Assembly: GCA_030668505.1 (NCBI GenBank)
Contig: DAOUTV010000011.1
Location: 1-15,671, forward strand
DNA: 15,671 nt
Direction: 5' to 3'
Source of the DNA: Desulfobacterales bacterium
GTDB lineage: Bacteria > Desulfobacterota > Desulfobacteria > Desulfobacterales > C00003060
Shown here: positions 6,830 to 13,754 of the stretch, piece by piece
Position numbering within the stretch: position 1 is the first letter of the stretch
Layout: each line of letters opens with the position of its first letter
The notes under the pieces: model-generated
Told to the model about the DNA's origin: nothing
Seen by the model: the letters and a program-made list of their open reading frames with translations, nothing else
Databases searched by the model: none
Program-made: the position numbers and the translations under genes

Positions 6830-7417
6830 CTAAATCTTTCCCAATCCAACGATATAGATCTCTTTGCTTGCCTTTCGGCTCGATTTTGGCTTAAAGTGCA
6901 CAACTCGGCCAAAACATTTCCTGACCATGTCTGAAAACCCCTTCAAGTCAGAGCCTTGAAAAATCTTGCAGACAAAGGCCCCCCCTGGCCTCAGCACACG
7001 GGCCGAGATGGCTAAGGCAGATTCGCACAGTTGAATCGATTTTTGCGCATCCACAAACTTGCTTCCTGTGGTAGATGGGGCCATATCGCTAAGAACTGTT
7101 TGGAAATTTGTCCCGACGTCCTCTATGAATGACTCATTCCAGGCAACCACATTATGCTGTACAAAGCGAACATTGGGCGGGAGCTTAATCGTAAGCGGGG
7201 TTATGTCCACTCCAACAACGAGGCCTCTATTTCTTACAACCTGTGAGGTAAATAGCAACCAGGAGCCCGGGCAACAGCCCAGATCAAGCACTCTGGTTCC
7301 TATTTTCAGGACGTCAAATCTTTTTTGAATCTCCTTAAGCTTGTAAACAGATCGCGCCGGGTATCGCTCCTCACGAGCACGTCTTGCATAATAATCATGC
7401 CATGGATCAGTTTTCAC
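6830..7417 (-). CDS. rlmE: 23S rRNA 2'-O-ribose methyltransferase RlmE (RrmJ/FtsJ)
   Basis: It methylates the ribose 2'-OH of a uridine in the 23S rRNA A-loop (U2552 in E. coli) using S-adenosylmethionine, late in 50S assembly. The 195-aa length suits the family. The catalytic K-D-K-E tetrad can be placed: K26 (ARSVYKL), D111 (LSDMAP), K151 (FVCKIFQG) and E186 (SKEIYIVG). The cofactor motif is VLDLGCCPGSW at 43-53, with Cys-Cys where most members have Ala-Ala, followed by GVDITPL at 69-75. The start appears to be GTG (7417-7415) with no clear ribosome site, so the exact start is less certain. Its promoter would have to lie in or beyond the repeat-filled gap upstream. Confidence 0.93.
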   Translation of the reverse strand: MKTDPWHDYYARRAREERYPARSVYKLKEIQKRFDVLKIGTRVLDLGCCPGSWLLFTSQVVRNRGLVVGVDITPLTIKLPPNVRFVQHNVVAWNESFIEDVGTNFQTVLSDMAPSTTGSKFVDAQKSIQLCESALAISARVLRPGGAFVCKIFQGSDLKGFSDMVRKCFGRVVHFKPKSSRKASKEIYIVGLGKI

Positions 7418-7466
7418 AAGTGGATATATAGCAGCAAATATAGATTTTTAGTATGTGTATAGCTTA

Positions 7467-7790
7467 TTGAAAAACTCGGGCTAACGGACTCAAACAGTTT
7501 GCGATTTTGACGTTACGCTATTCTTAAATCTTTTCCCAAAATTACTCAATGTCGTTCGCAAAATGGCCCTTTTTCAGACACGTAAAGTGTTAATGAAATC
7601 GTAAAAAGTCGGATGCAGTCAATTTGTCATTTCGACTGCAGGGAGAAATCTTATGTTTTCAACTTGTTACTTCAGAAAGATTTCTCGCTTTCAGCCGTCG
7701 TAGCCGAGGCTACTATGGCGAAGTCGGCTCGCTCGAAATGACAAGTTGTTGGAACTTTTTGCGATACCATCAAGTGTTACGGTTTTTCAA
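7467..7790. repeat. Nested palindromic intergenic element (about 324 bp)
   Basis: This fills nearly all of the 374-bp rlmE-radA gap; I see no gene in it. Four inverted-repeat layers share one centre. TTGAAAAAC (7467-7475) pairs with GTTTTTCAA (7782-7790). An imperfect layer follows near 7581-7612 and 7752-7780 (ATCGTAAAAAGT against ACTTTTTGCGAT). TTGTCATTTCGA (7624-7635) is perfectly complementary to 7733-7744. GAGAAATCTT (7643-7652) is perfectly complementary to 7677-7686. Off-centre, GTAGCC-GA-GGCTAC (7700-7713) is a 6-bp hairpin with a 2-nt centre. The right edge abuts the radA stop codon. It looks like a composite REP/MITE-like element with no coding capacity. Confidence 0.75.
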
Positions 7791-7791
7791 G

Positions 7792-9159
7792 TTAAAGCAA
7801 CACATCAACCAACTCTGAGATTGTCTGCACACCGACCATCTCGATATCTGTCGGCCCCTTGATATGCTTCAGATTATTTCCAGGAAGGAGGCACCGCTTA
7901 AAACCCATCTTTTGTGCCTCGTGCACCCTTGGTTCGGCCCGACTAATTCCGCGGACTTCTCCCGTTAGCCCAATTTCCCCAAAGACCAGAGTAGACTCCT
8001 TGACGGGTTTATCTAAGAAACTCGAAGCAATAGCCGAGACAATACCAAGATCTACGGCAGGCTCATCCACCTTAACGCCGCCGGTTACATTTACAAAGAT
8101 GTCTTGATGCATTAACTGCAAACCAAGTTTTTTTTCCATGACGGCGACAAGCAGAGAAACCCTGTTGTAGTCCACACCCAGGACAGTTCGACGTGGAGTG
8201 CCAAAACTGGCTCGGCCAACAAGGGCCTGAAGCTCAAGCAATATGGGCCTGGAGCCTTCGATGCTGGCTGTTACCACGGAACCGGGGACAAGTGAAGGGC
8301 GTTGTGACAAGAATATTGTGGAGGGATTCAAAACTTCACAAAGCCCATTATCCCTCATCTCAAACACGCCTATCTCGTTAGTGGAACCAAAGCGATTCTT
8401 GACTGCACGAAGTATGCGAAAGATGTTATTTTGCTCACCCTCAAAATACAACACAGTATCGACTATGTGTTCCAAGAGCTTGGGGCCTGCAATGGCACCG
8501 TCTTTGGTAACGTGTCCTATGAGGAAAATAGGAATGCCGGTCCGCTTTGCCAGGTGCATGAGGTGCATCGTCGCCTCCCGCACCTGGCTGACGCTTCCAG
8601 GTGCTGAGGTCAATTCAGGGGCAAACACGGTTTGAATCGAATCCACAACCATTGCCTTCGGACGCATCTCATCGGCTACGGCCCTGATCGATTCGAGCGC
8701 GACCTCTGATACTATCCATAGATTGTCCGAACAAGTACCGAGGCGGTCGCTTCTAAGCTTGATCTGCTCAAGCGATTCCTCGCCGGAGATGTATAGCACC
8801 TTTTGCTTGCCTCCCGCAAGCCGGTGCAAGACCTGGAGCATAAGTGTGGACTTGCCAATGCCAGGATCTCCTCCTACCAAGATAAGGGACCCTGGAACTA
8901 TTCCGCCTCCCAGTACCCTGTCAAATTCTTGTATACCGGTCCTGATGCGTCTTTGATGATTCATCTCCACTGAATCGATTGGAACAGGTCGAGAACGCCA
9001 GGCGGGAGTTGATTCGCCGGATGATATGGTGGTGCTTTGCCTTTCCTCCACCAAGCTATTCCATTCGCCGCACTCAGGGCATTTGCCCATCCATTTGAGC
9101 GATTGATAGCCACACCCCTGACATACAAAGATTGTTTTGCTTGCCTTGTTAACTTTCAA
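7792..9159 (-). CDS. radA: DNA repair protein RadA (Sms)
   Basis: A RecA-like ATPase that helps branch migration and processing of recombination intermediates. The 455-aa protein is complete. It has a C4 zinc finger with C13, C16, C27 and C30 (CQGCG...CPECGEWNSL). The RecA core has Walker A GDPGIGKST at 97-105, a Walker B region MVVDSIQT near 170-177, and the RadA-specific KNRFG motif at 254-258. The C-terminal Lon-like domain (about 280-455) includes FVNVTGGVKVDEPAVDLG and LVFGEIGLTGEVRG. The start is TTG (9159-9157), preceded by AAGGA about nine bases upstream. It is transcribed divergently from the nucleotide-sugar dehydrogenase and is separated from rlmE by a palindromic element, so it is probably its own transcription unit. 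Confidence 0.96.
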   Translation of the reverse strand: MKVNKASKTIFVCQGCGYQSLKWMGKCPECGEWNSLVEERQSTTISSGESTPAWRSRPVPIDSVEMNHQRRIRTGIQEFDRVLGGGIVPGSLILVGGDPGIGKSTLMLQVLHRLAGGKQKVLYISGEESLEQIKLRSDRLGTCSDNLWIVSEVALESIRAVADEMRPKAMVVDSIQTVFAPELTSAPGSVSQVREATMHLMHLAKRTGIPIFLIGHVTKDGAIAGPKLLEHIVDTVLYFEGEQNNIFRILRAVKNRFGSTNEIGVFEMRDNGLCEVLNPSTIFLSQRPSLVPGSVVTASIEGSRPILLELQALVGRASFGTPRRTVLGVDYNRVSLLVAVMEKKLGLQLMHQDIFVNVTGGVKVDEPAVDLGIVSAIASSFLDKPVKESTLVFGEIGLTGEVRGISRAEPRVHEAQKMGFKRCLLPGNNLKHIKGPTDIEMVGVQTISELVDVLL

Positions 9160-9210
9160 AACGGATTTTCCTTACCCCAAAATTTTTTTCTAAGAATATA
9201 TAGTTAGTGC

Positions 9211-9387
9211 CCATCCACTAATCGTAAAAACTCAATTGGCACAAGCGTAAGTTTCCAATTCAGAAATGAGCAATTTTCCGCAAGGTCAAGGAAAACAAGG
9301 GGATGCGCGGAGGCGTACCGAGGTACGTCGCACAAGCAATCCCGCAGTTTGACGCCGAGATTGCGGAAAAGGGCCATTTATGGATGG
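9211..9387. repeat. Nested palindromic element between radA and the dehydrogenase gene
   Basis: CCATCCA (9211-9217) pairs with TGGATGG (9381-9387), with weaker similarity continuing outwards to about 9203 and 9400. TTTTCCGCAA (9274-9283) is perfectly complementary to TTGCGGAAAA (9361-9370). In the middle CGTACC-GA-GGTACG (9314-9327) is a perfect 6-bp hairpin with the same 2-nt centre as the one at 7700-7713. There is no coding capacity. The outer end reaches close to the expected radA promoter region. Confidence 0.7.
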
Positions 9388-9400
9388 AAACTAGTTACAA

Positions 9401-9628
9401 GATAGCATGAACTTGGTTGTAAGAAAATCGAAATTTGCATATACTTACCGCCCGGCTGGCGCAGAGAGATAATTTGGTAAGGCCACTGAGATGCTGAAAG
9501 AGGCCCGGTATCCAATGGCCTCACATGCCTTGATAAATTGGCTAAGAAGAAGGTTTTGTTTGACAATCTGCGCCAAACAACGTAGTCTAAACAAAAAAAA
9601 GCAAAGATGAACTGGCACGGAGGCGTGA
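9401..9628. other. Non-coding leader and promoter region of the dehydrogenase operon
   Basis: No gene is supported here. The stretch about 9450-9550 has mixed composition unlike the palindromes around it, and a minus-strand reading runs open through it. It could be a decayed gene remnant, but no family is recognisable. The 3' part carries a possible promoter (9560-9588) and the ribosome site GGAGG (9619-9623) of the next gene. Confidence 0.45.
9560..9588 (+). promoter_or_regulatory. Possible sigma-70 promoter for the dehydrogenase operon
   Basis: A perfect TTGACA (9560-9565) is followed after 17 nt by TAGTCT (9583-9588), a weak -10 matching at three positions. A 7-bp inverted repeat TTGTTTG (9556-9562) / CAAACAA (9574-9580) overlaps the -35 box and could be an operator. 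Spacing to the start codon is about 40 nt. Confidence 0.4.
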
Positions 9629-10969
9629 ATGGGAAAAGTTGCTTTGCACAAGATTGCTGTCATCGGTATGGGATATGTGGGTATACCGGTGGCTGCCCTT
9701 CTGGCAGACCAAAAAGGCGTAGATGTCACCGGCATTCAGAGGCGATCTCAGCGATCGGGATGGAAGATAGACGTTCTGAACGAAGGAAAGCCCCCCTTTG
9801 AAGGCGAGGAACCCGGGCTGGACGATTTGATCAGCCGCATTGCGAAAAAGGGCAGCTTCCGTGTGACCGACGATTTTTCGGTCATTAAGGATATGGACAT
9901 TGTGCTGATTGATGTGCAAACGCCTACTGATGGCGCGGATCATATGCCGAGGTATCTGTCCCTTAAAGAGGTCTCAAGGCATGTAGGAACACATATGAAA
10001 AAGGGGGCCCTGGTGGTGATCGAATCAACAGTGGCACCCGGCACGACTCAGTTTGTTGTGCAGCCTATACTTGAGCGAAAATCCGGATTGAAAGCTGGTC
10101 GTGATTTTTATCTGGCCTATTCTTATGAGCGGGTCATGCCCGGCTATCTCCTTGATTATATCATAAACCTTCCGAGGATCGTGGGGGGCGTTAACAAGAA
10201 AAGCTGCGACAAAGCCGTTCAAATGTACAAGAAAATCGTCAAAGCCAATATCTTGGCGACAGATATCCTGACAGCCGAAACCTCCAAGACCATCGAGAAC
10301 GCGTATCGAGACGTAAATATAGCCTTCGCCAATGAGACGGCAATAGTGTGTGAAAGTCTGGGTATTGATGTGTATGAGGTGCGCGAGCTCATTAACTCTC
10401 GCGCCGAACGCCATATGCACGTACCGGGGATTGGCGTGGGTGGACACTGCCTTCCGAAAGATACCTGGCTTCTAAATTATGGCGTTAAAAAGTACGGCAG
10501 ATTCCCTATCAATCCCGAGTTTGTGCAGCTAGCCAGAAAGATCAACGACTTTATGCCGATACATGCCACAAATATGATTAGTGAGGCTCTTGCATCCAGG
10601 AAAATCGCCCTTAGGGATGCCAAGATTGCCCTGTTGGGTGTTGCCTATCTTGAAGACTCCGACGATGTCAGAAATACCCCTGCCTATGACCTCATCCGGG
10701 AGATGGAGGCATACGGGGCTGAGGTTGTGGCCCATGATCCGTATGTGCGCACCTTTCCCGAGGCCGAACTAAGCCGCGATCTGGATCATGTGATAAAAGG
10801 ATCTGACTGTATAGTTATAGCTACCAAGCACAAACCTTACTTCAAGCTAAATCTTAAAAAGGTTAAATCGCTGATGCGTACGCCTATTATTATTGACGGA
10901 CGTAATGTATTGGACAGGACCAAGGCTGAAAGGGCGGGTTTTCTCTATAAAGGAATCGGTAAAGGGTAA
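9629..10969 (+). CDS. Nucleotide-sugar dehydrogenase (UDP-glucose/GDP-mannose/UDP-ManNAc dehydrogenase family)
   Basis: It oxidises the C6 hydroxyl of a nucleotide sugar twice, with NAD+, to a uronic acid for capsule, O-antigen or other envelope glycan. The Rossmann motif is GMGYVG at 13-18. ESTVAPGTT at 132-140, ERVMPG at 167-172 and LPRIVGG at 181-187 follow. The central helix has ETSKTIENAYRDVNIAFANE (217-236; K220, N224), and the catalytic cysteine is C274 in GIGVGGHCLPKD. The C-terminal domain includes IALLGVAYLEDSDDVRNTPAYDL. The PGIGVGGHC form and the ERVMPG stretch favour an N-acetyl-hexosamine type (WecC/WbpA-like) over UDP-glucose, but the substrate cannot be fixed from sequence. 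GGAGG five bases before the ATG is an excellent ribosome site. The next gene starts 9 bp later. Confidence 0.9.
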   Translation: MGKVALHKIAVIGMGYVGIPVAALLADQKGVDVTGIQRRSQRSGWKIDVLNEGKPPFEGEEPGLDDLISRIAKKGSFRVTDDFSVIKDMDIVLIDVQTPTDGADHMPRYLSLKEVSRHVGTHMKKGALVVIESTVAPGTTQFVVQPILERKSGLKAGRDFYLAYSYERVMPGYLLDYIINLPRIVGGVNKKSCDKAVQMYKKIVKANILATDILTAETSKTIENAYRDVNIAFANETAIVCESLGIDVYEVRELINSRAERHMHVPGIGVGGHCLPKDTWLLNYGVKKYGRFPINPEFVQLARKINDFMPIHATNMISEALASRKIALRDAKIALLGVAYLEDSDDVRNTPAYDLIREMEAYGAEVVAHDPYVRTFPEAELSRDLDHVIKGSDCIVIATKHKPYFKLNLKKVKSLMRTPIIIDGRNVLDRTKAERAGFLYKGIGKG

Positions 10970-10978
10970 CTTGGATTT

Positions 10979-12337
10979 ATGGACGCATTTGCAGCTATCA
11001 TAGAACGGGTCGAACAAAAAAAGGAGGATTATGCTATCTATGGTTTTGAAAAACTAGAAATGTCTGCGTTAAACACCTTTTTTGACCTGGCCCAAGAATA
11101 TGACAGCCTGGAAAACCTTTACATCGTAAGCGTGACCGTGCCCCGTGTCTTTTTCGGGCTGCAAAGCAATCTGTATTTGATCAACCCCAAGACCGAAGCC
11201 ATAGAATGGGTGGCAAATAGTCACCCTGTTGTCAGTAATAAAGAGAGCCAAGTGCCGCCCTACATTAAGATCACTGAGGCCCCATATCAACACGGCCACT
11301 CATATGTGGTGCCCATCCACGGCAAGAAAACACCTTCCAGTCACATTCTTTTTTATAGAACACGAGATGTTATCGGCATCTTTGAGGTAGCCCAGGCCCA
11401 TCACCTCACAGAGGCTCAGCTTTTCTTTATCAAAAAGTATGTCAACCGCATAGGCTACAATCTATACAACAAATTCCTCGCTGAACAAAACATTCAACAC
11501 CTTAAATTTATCAACAGTTTGGTGGCAGACATAGAGCACAATGTGATTGTGCCTAACATCCGTTACAAATATTACTTCAGGAAGATCAGGAAATATTTGA
11601 ACACAAACAAGGAGATTGAGAGTAATCTTGACAGCCTCATTGAAGAAGTCAAATCTCAGGACCCTAATTTGTATGCGAAGATCACTGAAATATTGGAAAG
11701 CATAATCGTGACCAACAGGACCATGTTCAGTGATCAGGAGGAGATCGATCAACATTACAAACACACCAGCCTTTTCTTGGAGACTTTGTTTCGGCCTGAC
11801 CACTTCTTGTTTGGCGAATATATCCTGAGGAAGACCCCTTGTTACTTGTGGCAGGACATTATAATGCCCCAACTGGACCGATACGGGGATCGGTTTGCCC
11901 GGCAAGGTACTATGATTAACCATATCGTCAAGGATCGTAAGGTCTCTGAAGACATACAAGTTAAGGTAGACAAAGGGCTAATGGCTCAGGTGGTTGCCAA
12001 TATCTTTTCAAATGCCGTAAAGTACGCTAAATCGGTTGTGGACCGTTCGGGAAAAAGCCTTAAGAAGGTTGATTGCATGGTGTCACTCATTGAAAACTTC
12101 TTTGGTCGAAGACATCATGGCGTTCGTGTTGATGTGTTTTCTTCAGGGATACCTATTGACAAGGAAGATGCAGCGCATATTTTTGACGAAGGTTTTCGAC
12201 TTAAACGTAAGGAGTTAGTGGAGGGGACGGGTCACGGTCTTTATTTTGTGAAGAATGTGATTGAAGTCCATGGGGGGGTTGTTGGCCATAAAGCAGAAGA
12301 GCTTGGGAATGAATTTTACTTTGTTATTCCGGTATAG
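10979..12337 (+). CDS. Soluble sensor histidine kinase with atypical H-box
   Basis: The 452-aa protein has no signal peptide or membrane helix, so sensing is cytoplasmic. Residues 1 to about 165 look like a GAF-type sensor fold (inference). A long helical stretch (about 166-265) contains DIEHNVIVPN with H187, a candidate phospho-acceptor in a non-standard H-box (usual form HE-R-PL). The C-terminal HATPase domain is clear: N-box QVVANIFSNAVKYA (N341, N345), a G1-like FSSGIPI at 387-393 with serine where Asp or Asn is usual, FDEGFR at 402-407, and G2 EGTGHGLYFVKNV at 415-427. No response regulator is adjacent. It begins 9 bp after the dehydrogenase gene and its end overlaps the next one. It could instead be an anti-sigma-type or regulatory ATPase. 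Confidence 0.82.
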   Translation: MDAFAAIIERVEQKKEDYAIYGFEKLEMSALNTFFDLAQEYDSLENLYIVSVTVPRVFFGLQSNLYLINPKTEAIEWVANSHPVVSNKESQVPPYIKITEAPYQHGHSYVVPIHGKKTPSSHILFYRTRDVIGIFEVAQAHHLTEAQLFFIKKYVNRIGYNLYNKFLAEQNIQHLKFINSLVADIEHNVIVPNIRYKYYFRKIRKYLNTNKEIESNLDSLIEEVKSQDPNLYAKITEILESIIVTNRTMFSDQEEIDQHYKHTSLFLETLFRPDHFLFGEYILRKTPCYLWQDIIMPQLDRYGDRFARQGTMINHIVKDRKVSEDIQVKVDKGLMAQVVANIFSNAVKYAKSVVDRSGKSLKKVDCMVSLIENFFGRRHHGVRVDVFSSGIPIDKEDAAHIFDEGFRLKRKELVEGTGHGLYFVKNVIEVHGGVVGHKAEELGNEFYFVIPV

Positions 12338-13232
12338 TTATCGGGAGGCTACCACACGGTTACTATCAGTTGTGGTTTTGTGTTTCGTCTGTCTGATAGG
12401 CTACAGTGACAAGGCTAATGGCGAAACATTAACTAAAGATGAACCCTATGCAATCCTTCAAGATCGTCTCATACGGGACGGATTTGAGAGATCACACATA
12501 CGATCGCTCTATTCCAGGCCGGAGATGACTCTTGACCAACGTGCTCTTGCAGCCTATTTCTCTCATCGTGAAGCCACCTTGAATTACGATCAATTCTTAG
12601 CCCGGTCTTCCATTGATCAGACAATTGACTATCTTGACCGACATCAAAAGGCTTTTAAGCAGGCACAAAGTTTGTACGGTGTCGAGGAGGAGGTCATTAG
12701 TGCTATCATTCTGGTGGAGTCAAGACTGGGCACTTTTGTTGGTAAACATTTGGTACTAAATACCCTGTCGACTCTGGCCGCCCTTGATGATAAGGATTGT
12801 CGGGACATGCTTTGGAATGCTTATGCCAAACAAAAGTCGCCGGATTCAAGGAAAAAATTTGAAACATGGGCTCGCAGAAAATCGACCTGGGCATATGGTG
12901 AACTTAAAGCCTTTCTGCAATACATAGAGGATCAAAAGGTAGACCCGTACTCTATACGTGGCTCTTATGCCGGCGCGCTAGGGATTGCCCAGTTCATGCC
13001 TTCAAGCCTGCTGAGGTTTGCTCAGGACGGCAACCGAGACGGACAGATTAACTTGTTTCAGCACGCAGATGCTATCGAGAGTATCGCCAACTATCTTAAG
13101 CAGCATGGATGGCGGCCCGGGTTGAAGCGCCATGAGGCATTTCGCATTCTGCTTCGTTATAACCACAGTAAATACTATGCTGATACAATCCTTAAGGTGG
13201 CCGAACGCCTGGAAAAGCTTCGGCCAAAATGA
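12309..13232 (+). CDS. Lytic murein transglycosylase, MltB-like
   Basis: It cleaves the MurNAc-GlcNAc bond of peptidoglycan to form 1,6-anhydro ends, in the periplasm. From ATG 12309 the product is 307 aa. A basic N-terminus and hydrophobic core (LLSVVVLCFVCLIGYS, about 18-33) form a signal peptide or anchor, possibly cut after ANG near residue 38. The catalytic glutamate is E137 in ILVESRLG. Further family motifs are GALGIAQFMPSS at about 222-233, a DGNRDGQINLF loop at about 240-250, and AIESIANYLKQHGW at 255-268. An in-frame ATG at 12261 would overlap the kinase gene by 77 bp; I prefer 12309 because the overlap is shorter and the signal peptide more normal, with moderate certainty. The cytosines of the LCFVC stretch do not form a good lipobox. 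Confidence 0.88.
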   Translation: MNFTLLFRYSYREATTRLLSVVVLCFVCLIGYSDKANGETLTKDEPYAILQDRLIRDGFERSHIRSLYSRPEMTLDQRALAAYFSHREATLNYDQFLARSSIDQTIDYLDRHQKAFKQAQSLYGVEEEVISAIILVESRLGTFVGKHLVLNTLSTLAALDDKDCRDMLWNAYAKQKSPDSRKKFETWARRKSTWAYGELKAFLQYIEDQKVDPYSIRGSYAGALGIAQFMPSSLLRFAQDGNRDGQINLFQHADAIESIANYLKQHGWRPGLKRHEAFRILLRYNHSKYYADTILKVAERLEKLRPK

Positions 13233-13278
13233 AAGATATTGAAGCTTCGCCTATATACACGGCTAAATGGGAGTTGAT

Positions 13279-13503
13279 ATGAATCATGGTTTAGTCATCC
13301 TGATACTTTTGCTTCCTGTGGTTCCCACGTTCTGGGCGATCGTAGACTTGGGTTGTCGCGATTTTGGCACCTTAAAAAAGAAAGCCATATGGGGAGCGTT
13401 TATCGTTTTTGTCCCGTGCCTAGGGGGCCTTGTTTACCTGATCTTTGGGCGCAGGCATGGAAAGAAATATCCCAGCAATGATGCTGAAATACCACCCATA
13501 TAG
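13279..13503 (+). CDS. Small PLDc_N-domain membrane protein
   Basis: The 74-aa product has two membrane segments, about LVILILLLPVVPTFWAIVDL and AIWGAFIVFVPCLGGLVYLI, joined by a short basic loop (CRDFGTLKKK) and ending FGRRHGKK with a polar tail. This matches the PLDc_N domain found at the N-terminus of cardiolipin synthases and as stand-alone proteins. No phospholipase HKD motif is present, so it has no catalytic part and its role is unknown. I chose ATG 13279 because GGGAG (13269-13273) sits five bases upstream; an ATG at 13267 would overlap that site. It follows the lytic transglycosylase by 46 bp and may be co-transcribed with it. Confidence 0.78.
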   Translation: MNHGLVILILLLPVVPTFWAIVDLGCRDFGTLKKKAIWGAFIVFVPCLGGLVYLIFGRRHGKKYPSNDAEIPPI

Positions 13504-13531
13504 GGCCTGAACGAAAAGTCATATTCAGGCA

Positions 13532-13705
13532 AAATCCGAATATCGAAATCCGAAATCCGAAACAAATTCGAATACCAAATGACAAAATGACCAAAACTAA
13601 TACATTGAAAATTGAATGTTTTTGTCATTGGAGCATTTTTATTTTTGTCATTGTTTCGGATTTCGTGGTTAGCGCAAGCTTCACTTCGTGTCGGATTTCG
13701 AATTT
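13532..13705. repeat. Tandem-heptamer inverted-arm element, family C
   Basis: Left heptamers are AAATCCG (13532-13538), AATATCG (13539-13545), AAATCCG (13546-13552) and AAATCCG (13553-13559), followed by weaker ones. Right heptamers, inverted, are CGGATTT (13657-13663), CGGATTT (13692-13698) and CGAATTT (13699-13705). The 28 nt separating the first two right units equal exactly four units, so phase is kept. GTCATT occurs twice in the right half and AATGAC in the left, an inner inverted pair. It occupies most of the 251-bp gap between the PLDc_N gene and pgk. No gene is seen. Confidence 0.75.
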
Positions 13706-13735
13706 TTGACCGAAAAAACATAGGTTTTCGGTCAA
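13706..13735. promoter_or_regulatory. Perfect 11-bp inverted repeat just upstream of pgk
   Basis: TTGACCGAAAA (13706-13716) is exactly complementary to TTTTCGGTCAA (13725-13735), with an 8-nt spacer, ending 19 bp before the pgk ATG. No U-run follows on either strand, so it is not a typical terminator. It could be a protein-binding operator, an mRNA leader hairpin, or the outer part of the adjacent repeat. Confidence 0.5.
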
Positions 13736-13754
13736 GCACTATCTAGGGCAAAAG

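Noticed and set aside
9445..9735. Minus-strand open reading of about 96 codons overlapping the start of the dehydrogenase
   Set aside because: It overlaps the well-supported dehydrogenase start on the other strand, has no ribosome site and matches no family. A decayed remnant in 9450-9550 remains only a possibility.
10025..10447. Antisense open frame (140 codons) inside the dehydrogenase gene
   Set aside because: It is the shadow of conserved motifs on the plus strand, with no recognisable domain.
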